A DNA stretch of 64,000 bases. It comes from Actinoallomurus liliacearum (GTDB lineage Bacteria; Actinomycetota; Actinomycetes; Streptosporangiales; Streptosporangiaceae). Numbering within the stretch: position 1 is the stretch's first letter; each line of letters opens with the position of its first letter. The notes under the pieces are model-generated. The model ran no database searches. It was not told the origin of the DNA and worked only from the letters and a program-made list of their open reading frames with translations. Below, in pieces: positions 34,281-43,692 of the stretch. The DNA lies in assembly GCF_039542035.1 (NCBI RefSeq), contig NZ_BAABHJ010000008.1:558001-622000 (forward strand), written 5' to 3'. The position numbers and the translations under genes are program-made.

Positions 34281-34952
34281 CTAGTTCTCAAGGCCGAACA
34301 CCGCGGCGACCCGCCGTACAGAATCCTCCTCGGTGATCGTGGGATCCACCGTGAACCCGTTCAGACCCAGTTGCCGGGTCTGCTCGGTGAGCCGCTCGGT
34401 GAACAGCGCGTCGCGCTGAAGCAGGTTCTGCAGCGCGCGCTGCGGGTCACCGGTCTTGGCGATGAACCCCCATGCCGGGCCGCCACGGCCCTCGAACACC
34501 TTTTGGCGGAACTCGTTCGTCGGCAGCAGCCACACGGCGTGGCCGGTATCGGCGAGCAGGGGCCGGACGAGGTCGGGCAGCAGCCGGAACCCCTCGGCGA
34601 TCACCGGCCCGTCGGCCGAGAGGGCGAGAAGGTCCTCGATGATCAGGGCGAACCCTTCACCCTGGTACCAGTGGAAGGTGTCGAGCATCTCCTGCGGGCT
34701 CCGGGTCACCCACCGTTCGTCCATGTCCATGGCGGCGAACCTGCCCAGGTACGGAGCCTGCTCCACGGGCATGCGGCGGGCGTGGTCGGGCATGACCGCG
34801 TCGGTGTCGTACAGGGGCAGCCCATGGCGGTCGGCGAGGCGCCGGGCGATGGTGGACTTCCCGGACCCGCTGCCGCCGCCGATCCAGTAGACGTTGCGCA
34901 ACCGCTCCCGGAGAACGTCGGGGGAAGTCTCTTCGTGCAGTGCAGAGTGCAT
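34281..34952 (-). CDS. P-loop small-molecule kinase
   Basis: A 223-residue protein with Walker A GGGSGSGKSTIARRLA, YDTDAVMPDHARR as the substrate/Mg region and a lid-like region. The fold is that of (d)NMP/chloramphenicol-phosphotransferase-like kinases. It is a second kinase in the locus and follows the GT4 gene by 18 nt, ending the long operon; it is convergent with the HAD gene, 4 bp apart. Confidence 0.72.
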   Translation of the reverse strand: MHSALHEETSPDVLRERLRNVYWIGGGSGSGKSTIARRLADRHGLPLYDTDAVMPDHARRMPVEQAPYLGRFAAMDMDERWVTRSPQEMLDTFHWYQGEGFALIIEDLLALSADGPVIAEGFRLLPDLVRPLLADTGHAVWLLPTNEFRQKVFEGRGGPAWGFIAKTGDPQRALQNLLQRDALFTERLTEQTRQLGLNGFTVDPTITEEDSVRRVAAVFGLEN

Positions 34953-34970
34953 TCGTCGCTCCTCGCGTGT

Positions 34971-36155
34971 CTATCGGCTGGAGACCTCACCGCTGCCGCG
35001 GCGGTGGGCGGTCTGGTAGAGGTCGGCGTACTTGCGGGCGATTCCGCTCCAGGAGTACTCGGTGATGCGCGTGTTGTCGGCCGGCCGTAGCCGGCCGTGC
35101 AGCGCTGCGGTCATCTGTTCCTGGAAGCCCTCGACGTCGTACGGAGAGACCGCGGGGACGTCGGGGAAGTCGTGCAGGATCTCGGGCACCTGGTCGGTGA
35201 CGATCAACGGGCAGCCGCAGGCGATGGCCTCCAGAGCGACCATGCAGAACGTCTCCAGGAGGTTCGACGGCACGACCGCGACGTCGGCGGCCTGGTAGTA
35301 CGCGGGCAGCCGGTCGTGCGGAACGAAGTTCAGGAACGTCACGGACGCGTCGACGCCGAGCCGGGTGGCCGCGTGTTGCAGGTCCTCGCGGGTGGGGCCG
35401 TCGCCCACGATGAGCAGCCGGCTGTTCTCGATCCGCCGGCTGATGCCGGCGAAGGCCGTCAGCAGGGTCTCCACGTTCTTGTCGGCGGCGAGGCGGCCCA
35501 CGTACAGCACGATACGTTCGTCGGAGGGCAACCCCAGCGTGCGGCGAGCGTCGTCGCGGTCGCCCGGCGTGAAGTGCTGCAGGTCGATGCCCGGTGGGAT
35601 GACGGCCGAAGCCGGCAGGTCCGCGTCCGCCAGCGCCTTGGCCTGCGCGTGGCCGATCGCCACGATCTCGGCGTTGGCGCGGATTCGGCTGATGCGCCGG
35701 GCCAGCGCCTCGTCGGCGCGCGCGTCGGTGCCGGTGGGCATCCATTTACCGACCCGTCCCCAGTGGGTGACGACGATCGGCCCGCCGACCCGCTCGAGCA
35801 GCGCTTCGGCGTCGTCCAGGCCCTGGACGTGAATCACGTCCGCGTCCGCGAATCCCGGGAGCCTCGTCACGGTGGACAGCCACCGGCGGCGGCGCAGGCG
35901 CCGGCCGGCCGTGCGTACGCCGCGGGGCGCGGCCGTGATGGCGGTGTCGAGCCAGGCCGGCCAGCGCAGGTAGCTCGGATCGAGGTCATCGAGGCCCGCG
36001 AAGTAGGCCATCCGCGGCCCACCGACGAACAGGTTCACCTGCGCTCCGAGGGAGGGCAGCGCGCGAGCGATCTGGATCATGCCGATCTGGCCACCGGGCA
36101 CGCCGGCGCGACCGGGGACGCTCGTCTGGCTCCTCATGATCATCAAGGTCTTCAT
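34971..36155 (-). CDS. Family 4 glycosyltransferase
   Basis: A 394-residue GT-B enzyme. PGGQIGMIQIARAL is the N-terminal donor/acceptor loop, PPGIDLQHFTPGD the linker, LYVGRLAADKNVETLL and the EX7E signature ETFCMVALEA bind the nucleotide sugar. ATG 36155 overlaps the stop of the upstream gene (ATGA). It would transfer a sugar, supplied perhaps by the epimerase, to the metabolite. Confidence 0.9.
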   Translation of the reverse strand: MKTLMIMRSQTSVPGRAGVPGGQIGMIQIARALPSLGAQVNLFVGGPRMAYFAGLDDLDPSYLRWPAWLDTAITAAPRGVRTAGRRLRRRRWLSTVTRLPGFADADVIHVQGLDDAEALLERVGGPIVVTHWGRVGKWMPTGTDARADEALARRISRIRANAEIVAIGHAQAKALADADLPASAVIPPGIDLQHFTPGDRDDARRTLGLPSDERIVLYVGRLAADKNVETLLTAFAGISRRIENSRLLIVGDGPTREDLQHAATRLGVDASVTFLNFVPHDRLPAYYQAADVAVVPSNLLETFCMVALEAIACGCPLIVTDQVPEILHDFPDVPAVSPYDVEGFQEQMTAALHGRLRPADNTRITEYSWSGIARKYADLYQTAHRRGSGEVSSR

Positions 36156-37369
36156 GGCTGCCCGCCTTTCCCGGTCGACCCGACCACCGCCGCCGTACGG
36201 CCTGCCGCCCTCCGCACGAGGGCACCGGTGGGTACGGCCGACATCCGGTAGATGGAGACCCGGCCGCGGTCGCGCCCGTACACCTCGACGGGCAGGGACA
36301 GTTCCCACACGACCCGGCCGTCGGGGGTCAGCTCGAAGGCGCCTCCCGCGGTGGAGTTCGTGACCAGGAGATTGCCGCCCGGCAGTGGCTCGGCGCCGCC
36401 GGCGAGCGGGCAGAAGAACGACTCCGGTGGGGAGGCCGTCCAGCTCCACACGATCTCGCCGGTGACCGGATCCATGACGACCAGGCGCGAGCGTTGCTCT
36501 CCCCTGCCGTTGTCGAAGATCAGGAGCCGCCCGTCCGGGAGCATGGTGGGCTGATGCGGCCCCGACAGTTCGCCGGGCCCCCACCACCACCTCACCCGGC
36601 CGTCGGCGCGGCCGATCACGGCGACGGCGTCGAGTTCCCGCATGCAGACCAGCAGGTCGCCCTGCGACCAGATACCGGCGGGATGGGCCCGCAGCACCTC
36701 GATGGTGTTGGTGTGCAGGACGTCGCACGGCGATCCCGGAAGGGCGCGAAGGAGCCGCAGCGCGCGGCGCCGCTCTCCGTCGTGGCTTCCCGTCCGCAGG
36801 ATCGCGCGGGTCTCGGCGGCCACCGCGTCCGGGACGTCGTCGCCCCGGACCGGCCACCCGCGTGCCCGGAACGCGGCGCCGCGCCGCTGAACCGCCGCGT
36901 CGATCAGCCGTCGCAGCCCGGCGTCCGTCCGCAGGACGTCATAGAGCGATGCCTCGCTCTTCACGACGCCGTCGGCGGTGACCGTGGAGATCAGGTTGTC
37001 GAGCACGACCTGAGCGGACCCGTCGCCGTCCACGCGGCGGGGCGCCTCGCTGAGGACGAGGATCGTGCCGTCGGCGGTGATCGCCAGATCGTGGTGCGCG
37101 GCCACGTCGCACGCCCACTCCAGGTGCGAGTCGGGGGTGAGCTTCAGCAGCGCGCGCAGCGGCACGACCGCGAACAGGTTGCCCACCGCGTCCATCTCGA
37201 CGTGGTTCCAGCCTCGCAGGTAGCTGGGCGGGTCGTCCTGCGGGCGGGGCTGGCCGTGGGTGTGGCTCCAGGTGTGCAGGATCGCGCCGTCGCGGTCGAT
37301 GACGTACGCCACCGGCGTGGGGTAGCTCGACGCGGGTGAGAACAGCAGTCCCTGCGGCTCTGTACTCAT
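36152..37369 (-). CDS. Arylsulfotransferase-family beta-propeller protein
   Basis: A 405-residue protein with the ASST layout: NHVEMDAVGNLF, AHHDLAITADGTIL and DVLHTNTIEVL carry the His/Asn residues characteristic of the family, followed by PHQPTMLPDGRLLIFDNG and VWSWTASPP repeats. Known ASSTs move sulfate between phenols in the periplasm; this protein has no signal peptide, so it would act in the cytoplasm. Its start overlaps the GT2 stop and its stop overlaps the GT4 start. Confidence 0.72.
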   Translation of the reverse strand: MSTEPQGLLFSPASSYPTPVAYVIDRDGAILHTWSHTHGQPRPQDDPPSYLRGWNHVEMDAVGNLFAVVPLRALLKLTPDSHLEWACDVAAHHDLAITADGTILVLSEAPRRVDGDGSAQVVLDNLISTVTADGVVKSEASLYDVLRTDAGLRRLIDAAVQRRGAAFRARGWPVRGDDVPDAVAAETRAILRTGSHDGERRRALRLLRALPGSPCDVLHTNTIEVLRAHPAGIWSQGDLLVCMRELDAVAVIGRADGRVRWWWGPGELSGPHQPTMLPDGRLLIFDNGRGEQRSRLVVMDPVTGEIVWSWTASPPESFFCPLAGGAEPLPGGNLLVTNSTAGGAFELTPDGRVVWELSLPVEVYGRDRGRVSIYRMSAVPTGALVRRAAGRTAAVVGSTGKGGQP

Positions 37370-38349
37370 GACATCGCCTCGGGTCCCACCGGGGCGGCGA
37401 CGTCGGTGAAGAACCGGCCGATGTCGGCGTGGTCGGGTGGCAGCCGCCGGCCGATCCGCTCGTGCAGGTAGCCGAGGATCTGGTCGAACAGCAGGTTCGG
37501 CATGCGCCGGTGCCGCGCGATGAGGTCGTCTCGATACCGTTCGAGCGCCACCATCCAGGCGCGGTATCCCGCCACGACCGGGTCCGCCACCGGCCACTTG
37601 GCGTTGATGTGGTCGCGCGCCAGGGCGAACTTCGACGGGGATATCAGCTGGGCGCCGGACACCATTCCGCTGGTGTCGGGCACCTGGTGATAAATGGAGG
37701 TGATCTCGTCGATGAAGGTGACGCGGTAGCGCAGGACGGTGGTCAGCGCGATCCAGAGGTCCCAGTCCTCGCAAACCTCCAGAGCCGGGTCGAACCGTAC
37801 CTTGGTGTCCCGGAAGTTGCGCACGATGACCGCACCGGTGTGCAGGTAGTTCGCCACCATCAGGAACCGCGGATCGTACGGGTACGCCTTGAACCGGTAT
37901 CCGCTGAGGTCCGCCGGCAGGGCGTCCAGCCGTCGCTCGGACACGACGGCGCCCAGGTAGACGAAGTCGGCGTCGCCTCGCCGCAGCGGTTCGCAGCCGA
38001 CGGCCAGGTGCTGGGGCAGGAACACGTCATCGTCGTCGAGGAACGCGATGTACTCGCCTTCGGCCGCCTCGACGGCGAGGTTGCGCGGCACCGACGCCCC
38101 GCCCGAGCACCGGTCGAGTTCGAGCAGGGTGACGGGCAGTCTCCGCTTCCACGTGTCGACCAGGTCGCCGACCGATCGGCCGCCGTCGTTGACCACGATC
38201 GCCTCGACCGCTCCGACGTCGTCGGAGAGCCTCCGGCCGGCCGTCATGACGCTGTTCAGCGCCGCGTCCAGGGCCGCCGGCCGGTTCAGGGTGGGGATGA
38301 TGACGCTGACCAGCGGCCGGGAGCGGGACGTTCGCGGGTCAGCCGTCAT
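37366..38349 (-). CDS. Family 2 glycosyltransferase
   Basis: A 327-residue GT-A enzyme: VSVIIPTLNRPAALDAAL, VNDGG, FLDDDDVFLPQHL (DxD metal site) and CEDWDLWIALTTVLRY. No transmembrane segment. It overlaps the carbamoyltransferase by 11 nt and the ASST-like gene by ATGA, so it is firmly inside the operon. Confidence 0.88.
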   Translation of the reverse strand: MTADPRTSRSRPLVSVIIPTLNRPAALDAALNSVMTAGRRLSDDVGAVEAIVVNDGGRSVGDLVDTWKRRLPVTLLELDRCSGGASVPRNLAVEAAEGEYIAFLDDDDVFLPQHLAVGCEPLRRGDADFVYLGAVVSERRLDALPADLSGYRFKAYPYDPRFLMVANYLHTGAVIVRNFRDTKVRFDPALEVCEDWDLWIALTTVLRYRVTFIDEITSIYHQVPDTSGMVSGAQLISPSKFALARDHINAKWPVADPVVAGYRAWMVALERYRDDLIARHRRMPNLLFDQILGYLHERIGRRLPPDHADIGRFFTDVAAPVGPEAMS

Positions 38350-39934
38350 GGTGACCTCCCGCCGGCGTCCCGGGAGCGTCCCCCGCCGTCAGCCGTGTGT
38401 ACCACCGCTCGCCGACGACCATGTCGTCGATGCCGCGGTCCTCGCAGTAGGCGACCAGGTCCGACATCCGGTTGATGAACCCTCGCCGCAGGTGGTTGAG
38501 CGAGGTGTTGCACAGCACGCCCAGCCCGGTCCGGTCGGCGACCGCGCTCAGCAGTTCGTGCAGCGGCGGGTTGCTCGCCGCGGTGACGCTCTGGGCGCGG
38601 GCCGAGCCGTCGACGTGCGTCACCGCCGCCAGCTTCGGCGACCGGACGCGCCGGAAGTACAGCATGTACGGGTCGGGGAAGTCCTCGATGAAGGCCTCCG
38701 CGAGATCCTCCTCACGGCAGACCGGCGCGATCGGCCGGTACGACTCCCGCTGTTTGATGTCGTTGAGTCGGTCCCGGGTCGCCGCCGAGGAGGCCTCGGC
38801 CAGCAGCGATCGGTTGCCCAGCGCGCGAGGACCGATCTCCCAGCGCCCCTGCACCCAGGCGACGACCCGGCCGGCGGCGAGCGTCTCCGCGAGGGCGTGG
38901 TCGTCACGGTGCCGGTCGCGCCACCGCTGCGGGTCGGGGCGGGTGTCGTTCACGAAGTCGAGCCCGGCGTACACCGACCAGTCGATCGGCGTCGTACGGC
39001 CGTGATGGGCCAGCGCGTCGATCGCGGTCCCGATCGCCGACCCGGAGTCGCTGGTGCACGGCGGAACGAACACGGAGCTGAAGTGTCCCAGCTCGCGCCA
39101 TGCCGCGTTCCAGTCGCAGTTGAGCCCGCAACCGCCCGAGATCCGCAGCGGCGTACCGGCCGGCAGCTCGCGGAGCGCGACCTCGGCGAACAGGTCGAAG
39201 ATCCGCTTGGTCAGCAGGGCCGCGGCCGTCTTCGCGGCCTTCGACTGGACCCCGGCGTTGTAGAGCACCGTGTCGGCGAAGTCGGCCTTCGGCGCCGGGT
39301 TGACGGTCGGCGCGGCCAGGATGCGGTCGACGGCGGCCTCGATGTCGGCGTCGGCGTCCTTCGCGTCGGCGAACGCCGCCAACGCCATCAGCTTGCCGCT
39401 GCCGTCCGTACGGGGCGTCTGCCCGTGATCGGGGAACGTCGGGTCGGCCAGCGAGAACAGGAACGCGTAGCGGTCGCCCGGGTGCGGCAGCACCGGCACG
39501 GTGCGTACCACCTGCCAGTTCCGGTCGACCAGGTAGAAGGAGCCGACCACGCCCTCCCACACCAGGACGGTGCTCAGCTCCTCGTCCCCTGGGGGCGCCA
39601 TGCCGACGGCGGTCATGATGTGGGAGCGCTCGTGCGACGAGGTGAAGTAGTCGACGTCGGCGCCGAAGAACCGCATCTTGCCGCGCTGCACCGCCGAGAC
39701 GCCCGCGTAGCCGGCCCCGATCGCGCCACCCGTGCGCGGTTTGGCCCAGCCGCCCAGCGCCACGACATCGGGCATGCGGTCCAACCGCTGGGCGGCCTCC
39801 AGGAGCGTCGTCGGGGTGAGCTGCGCGTACCGGGGAAAGGTGTCCTTCTCCGATTCCAGGCACCACAGCAGCCGGCCGTCTTCCACTACGGCGATGGATC
39901 CGTCGTGGCCCGGCTTAATCGCCATGATCAGCAT
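38339..39934 (-). CDS. O-carbamoyltransferase, NodU/CmcH/TobZ family
   Basis: A 531-residue enzyme. The N-terminal Kae1-like half has AIKPGHDGSIAVVEDG, HERSHIM (metal-type His) and SGGCGLNCDWN; the YrdC-like half includes WVQGRWEIGPRALGNRSLLAEA, the family signature. It carbamoylates a sugar or polyol hydroxyl using carbamoyl phosphate and ATP. Start overlaps the creatininase stop (TAATG). Confidence 0.92.
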   Translation of the reverse strand: MLIMAIKPGHDGSIAVVEDGRLLWCLESEKDTFPRYAQLTPTTLLEAAQRLDRMPDVVALGGWAKPRTGGAIGAGYAGVSAVQRGKMRFFGADVDYFTSSHERSHIMTAVGMAPPGDEELSTVLVWEGVVGSFYLVDRNWQVVRTVPVLPHPGDRYAFLFSLADPTFPDHGQTPRTDGSGKLMALAAFADAKDADADIEAAVDRILAAPTVNPAPKADFADTVLYNAGVQSKAAKTAAALLTKRIFDLFAEVALRELPAGTPLRISGGCGLNCDWNAAWRELGHFSSVFVPPCTSDSGSAIGTAIDALAHHGRTTPIDWSVYAGLDFVNDTRPDPQRWRDRHRDDHALAETLAAGRVVAWVQGRWEIGPRALGNRSLLAEASSAATRDRLNDIKQRESYRPIAPVCREEDLAEAFIEDFPDPYMLYFRRVRSPKLAAVTHVDGSARAQSVTAASNPPLHELLSAVADRTGLGVLCNTSLNHLRRGFINRMSDLVAYCEDRGIDDMVVGERWYTRLTAGDAPGTPAGGHHDG

Positions 39935-40698
39935 TACGGAAGGACCTCCTGTACGGCTTCGCCGAGCTCTCGGGTGACCGCGGCGACCAGGTTGGTGACG
40001 ATCTCGGCCATCAGCCGTGCACCGATCTCAGGGCTCGCCGCCGATGCTCGGTACACCACGCCGGTCTTGGTCCGCAGGTCCTGCGGCACGGGGAGGATGA
40101 GGTAACGCGCCCGGCGGGGGACCTCGTCGTCGGCGAGCAGTTCGTTCCGGACCAGGTGCGGCGCGGCGTGCATCACCAGGCTGGTCTCCACCATCGCCGC
40201 GTGGTGGTCGTCGTGGCGGGCGACGCCGGTCTCGGCGGCGATCGCGTTGCGGCTGTCCTCGGTCACCACGTCCCACCAGGTGACGGCCATGACCCGGGCC
40301 TGCGGCGCGGTCTCGATGAACAGTTCGGCCGCCTCTCTGAGCGGGCCCAGGTTCACCTTGTGCGACTCGAGCAGCACGAACCGGCGGGCGCCGTGCCGGT
40401 AGGAGGCGCGCAGCACGTCGAGCACCAGGTCGGTGAAGGTCGCGGCCCGTACGCTGGTCGTTCCGGGGAACCGGCCGCCACTGGCCGCCGGGTCGGTGGG
40501 CAGACCGTAGGTCAGGGGTGGCAGGACCAAGACCCCCAGGTGATCTTCCAGCTGCTCGGCGAGGTAGGTCGAGATGATCGTGTCGGTGGAGAGCGGCAGG
40601 TGGGGGCCGTGACCGTCGATCGAGCCGATCGGCAGGACGACGATCCGTTGCCTGATCTGGCCGTCGTACTCCTGCCAGGTCATGTCCGCTATGCGCAT
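39934..40698 (-). CDS. Creatininase-family amidohydrolase
   Basis: A 254-residue protein with VLPIGSIDGHGPHLPLSTDT, which supplies metal-binding residues, and HDDHHAAMVETSLVM. The usual NGHGGN motif is replaced by LLESHKVNLG, so the second metal site may be altered. Family members hydrolyse creatinine, formamides or, as MftE, peptides made by radical-SAM systems. It overlaps the radical-SAM stop (TGATG), and the coupling with two radical-SAM genes parallels the mycofactocin arrangement. Confidence 0.85.
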   Translation of the reverse strand: MRIADMTWQEYDGQIRQRIVVLPIGSIDGHGPHLPLSTDTIISTYLAEQLEDHLGVLVLPPLTYGLPTDPAASGGRFPGTTSVRAATFTDLVLDVLRASYRHGARRFVLLESHKVNLGPLREAAELFIETAPQARVMAVTWWDVVTEDSRNAIAAETGVARHDDHHAAMVETSLVMHAAPHLVRNELLADDEVPRRARYLILPVPQDLRTKTGVVYRASAASPEIGARLMAEIVTNLVAAVTRELGEAVQEVLP

Positions 40699-41759
40699 CA
40701 GCGTGTCTCCTCTGTGCGCCCGGAGGGCTCGGCCGAGACCACGTGCGCGAGTGCGCCCGGATCGTCACCGCGCCGGGTTCGGGCAGCGGCGGCGGGCGGA
40801 TCGCGGTCGACCCAGCCGAGGCTGGGGGGCAGCGGCCCGTCGACGGGTCCGCGTCGTCGTAGGTGCAGGTAGTCCTCCTTGTTGCCGCACCCGAACCCGG
40901 CCCCGCAGGCGGTCCACGGCTCGCGGGACAGCTGGAGGTCGAACCCGTCGTCCAGGACGTTGCCGATCCGGTCCTTGTCCAGGGCCTGATAGCGGGAACA
41001 CCGGTACACGTCACCGCGGATACCGATGTAGAAGTAGTTGTGGCCGGCGCTGCACAGCTGCCCGCGCAGGTCCCGCATCGCGGCCATGTTGAGGTCGAGC
41101 AGTTCGGGGTGCACGCCGAGGCGGACCGCGCGGGCGACACCGTCCTCCTCACGCTCGCGCAGGATCGGCACCATGGCCTGAAGCTCGGTGTGCACGCCGT
41201 GCGGGGTGAGCGGGTCGTAGCCGAGGTCGAGGTTGAACCGCAGGCCCGCGTCTTCGGCGGCCTGCTTCAGATCGACGATCTGCTGTTCGTTGTCGGGGAA
41301 CAGCAGGCCGTTGACGACGACGAAGCACCCGTAGCGTTCCTGGGCGAAGCGCGCGTTCGCGATGAACCGCTGCAACGGGATCTCCGTCGGGTGGTAGGTG
41401 ACCCACAGCGAGATCCTGCTGATGTCCCCTTCCCGGTCGAGCTGTTCGAGACGGCGCTTGAGCAGCGATCCGTTGGTCACCAGCTCGACGAAGTCGGTGT
41501 TCGGGCGGGTGCTCAGCTGGGCGGCCTTCGACAGGAACGGCCGGGAGGCGAACGGCTCCCCCAACGTCGCCAGCCGCACCCCGACCCGGAACGGCCGGTC
41601 GGCGATCCAGTCCACGATCTTTTCGAAGCGGGCCTGGTCCTCGGGCGGCCAGTCGGCGGCGTTGCTCTTGGCGTAGTCGTTGATCGAAACGCAGTACGTA
41701 CAACGGAAATTGCACAGTCGCTGCCCGGACACGTACCAGATGCGAACGCTGTCAGACAC
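40698..41759 (-). CDS. Radical SAM enzyme with C-terminal Cys cluster
   Basis: About 353 residues from GTG 41759 (GAGGGGG 6 nt upstream; GTG 41777 is possible). CNFRCTYC is the CX3CX2C cluster motif, and VTNGSLLK and SLWVTYHP follow in the SAM barrel. The C-terminus has CSAGHNYFYIGIRGDVYRC and further Cys in CGAGFGCGN, consistent with auxiliary SPASM/twitch-type Fe-S clusters. It overlaps the first radical-SAM gene by 8 nt. Confidence 0.87.
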   Translation of the reverse strand: MSDSVRIWYVSGQRLCNFRCTYCVSINDYAKSNAADWPPEDQARFEKIVDWIADRPFRVGVRLATLGEPFASRPFLSKAAQLSTRPNTDFVELVTNGSLLKRRLEQLDREGDISRISLWVTYHPTEIPLQRFIANARFAQERYGCFVVVNGLLFPDNEQQIVDLKQAAEDAGLRFNLDLGYDPLTPHGVHTELQAMVPILREREEDGVARAVRLGVHPELLDLNMAAMRDLRGQLCSAGHNYFYIGIRGDVYRCSRYQALDKDRIGNVLDDGFDLQLSREPWTACGAGFGCGNKEDYLHLRRRGPVDGPLPPSLGWVDRDPPAAAARTRRGDDPGALAHVVSAEPSGRTEETR

Positions 41760-43023
41760 AGGCGCCCCCTCGGCCACAGCCGTTCAGCGGAAAGCTGGCC
41801 AGGGGGAGGAACTGCCTGCGGGAGAAGTCGGGCAGCTGATCGTGGCACGCCCGGCAGATGTAGTCGTCAGGCGCTTCGACGACGCCGAACACCCTGCGGC
41901 GCAGCAGAACCGCCTCCTCGCTCGTCATGAGCTCGTGCACGGATCCGGAGCGGATGTTGCCGAACTTCTCGCGCTGGTAGTAGTCGTTGCAGCAGATGAA
42001 CATGTCGCCGCTGACCGAGAAGTGCGCGTGGTTCACCGGCCAGCTGCAACCACGCAGCCTGCCCTCGACGTGCACGTCCTGGTAGTAGTCCTCCGACAGC
42101 GTGCCCGCCCGATCCGAGATCAGCGACGAGCTGACCGCGGCCCCGCGTGGCTCGAAATGCGCACGCACCGCCTCGAGCCGACGCTCCACATCCTGGCCGA
42201 CGCCGTTGACCACGATCGCGACCCGCAGTCCGGCATCGAGCGCGGCCTCGACGTTGGCCAGCGTCCGTCCGGGTCGCTTGTAGCCGGTCAAGGCGCGGAA
42301 CTCGTCCTCATCGAGCGAGGGCACGTTCACGACGAGCTGGAGCAGAGTGTCCCCCTGCTGGAGCAGGGCGATCTTCTCGTCGGTCAGGTTGCTGGCGTTG
42401 CAGAGCAGCCGCAGTTTCAACCCGTATTCGCGCAGAACCGCGACCCGCTCGGCGAAGAAGCGGTCCAGCGTCGGCTCGTTGTAGAAGTGGAACGTGACAT
42501 ACCGGATCGTGTCGTAGACAGCGATCTTGTCGATGATCTCCTCGAACAGCGGCATCGGCATCGTCGCCGGCGGTTTGCGATCAAGCGAGACCGGACAGAA
42601 CTCGCACCCCCAGTTGCAGTGCGCCGTGACTTCGATCTGGGCGGTGGTCAGCAGATACTCCGTGCACAGCTCCGCCGGCCGCTGCAGCCAGCCGCGGCCG
42701 ACCAGGTCATCGACGACCGCAGGCCCGTACGCCGCCGCGAGCACCGACCGACCGACCGGAGCGGCTGCGGCATCGTGCAGGGCGTCCAGCGCGGCGGCGT
42801 CCCTGTGCCAGACAACGGACCTGTCCAGACCGATCGCCCCGAACACGGCCCAGTCCGGCGCTCGCATGTCGGGATATGCCGTGACCAGCTCGTCCACCGT
42901 GTACGACACCGGGCTCTCATCACCCGGGCGGACGAATGTCAGATATGGCGAGGTCTGCACCGAATCAGATGCCGGCCGTGCCTCCGTCTGCAACCCACCC
43001 GTTCGTAGGTCGGATCCATCCAC
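41752..43023 (-). CDS. Radical SAM/SPASM enzyme
   Basis: A 423-residue enzyme starting at GTG 43023 with GGGAGG six nt upstream; the frame is open to 43272. CNWGCEFC is the radical-SAM motif after an N-terminal domain of about 110 residues of unknown fold. The C-terminal part GCSWPVNHAHFSVSGDMFICCND ... CRACHD (over 80 residues) is a SPASM auxiliary cluster. The pair of radical-SAM enzymes is placed first in the operon, suggesting they act on the core scaffold. Confidence 0.88.
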   Translation of the reverse strand: MDGSDLRTGGLQTEARPASDSVQTSPYLTFVRPGDESPVSYTVDELVTAYPDMRAPDWAVFGAIGLDRSVVWHRDAAALDALHDAAAAPVGRSVLAAAYGPAVVDDLVGRGWLQRPAELCTEYLLTTAQIEVTAHCNWGCEFCPVSLDRKPPATMPMPLFEEIIDKIAVYDTIRYVTFHFYNEPTLDRFFAERVAVLREYGLKLRLLCNASNLTDEKIALLQQGDTLLQLVVNVPSLDEDEFRALTGYKRPGRTLANVEAALDAGLRVAIVVNGVGQDVERRLEAVRAHFEPRGAAVSSSLISDRAGTLSEDYYQDVHVEGRLRGCSWPVNHAHFSVSGDMFICCNDYYQREKFGNIRSGSVHELMTSEEAVLLRRRVFGVVEAPDDYICRACHDQLPDFSRRQFLPLASFPLNGCGRGGACV

Positions 43024-43692
43024 TCGGCGCCTCCCAGCTGCCAGCAAGTTCGCGAGGTGGCCACGCGAATGCCCAGGCTGCGAGCCGGATTCGCGGCGAA
43101 GCCACCACCCGTCGGCAAGGTTCTGTAGGTGATCTTGGCGTCCGTCGGGGATCTTGACGCAGTTCGTAGTTGATTTCAACCCTTGACTACCAAGCGACCG
43201 CAGTTGAGGGAATTGGTCGGGAGTGGAGCAGGAGGTAGTCCGGTCGGAGTGATGGATCCATTTTTCGGACAACCGATTAACCCGCCGTTAACCCAACCGT
43301 AAACGGGAAGACGAGGTCACTGCGCAGGTGACCTTGCTGGATTCGGTCCTGTGCCCGGAATGCAGATTGCGGTCCTGGGGGGCGGCAAGGCGAGCGCGAG
43401 CGAACCACCGACAGCGGGTCGCCGACCGACGCAACACCCGCCGAGATACCGGCTCTGAACAGGACTTACGTGGAGGACGCCCGCCTTCCGCACTGGCGTG
43501 GAAGTGGTCGCCGAATCCTTGCGGCGATGAAGGAGCGCGGTTCCACGCCGACGGGGTACGCGTCCGAATTTACGAGGTAAGCAGGACGGCGAACACCGGC
43601 CGAGCTCGAGAGCTTCGGGCCGTCGCCCGGCGACGATATGCCGCACTTCGGCCGTGACCCCACCCATATCACTTGCCGAGGTATGGCCCGGC
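43024..43692. other. Intergenic region upstream of the radical-SAM operon
   Basis: About 670 bp; the operon promoter must lie here. GTTAACCCAACCGT-like A/T-rich sequence occurs at 43280-43305. Open frames on both strands have no family resemblance and unusual codon use; I call no gene. Confidence 0.3.

Noticed and set aside
43328..43657. 109-codon plus-strand frame upstream of the radical-SAM operon
   Set aside because: No RBS, poor codon pattern and no recognisable domain.
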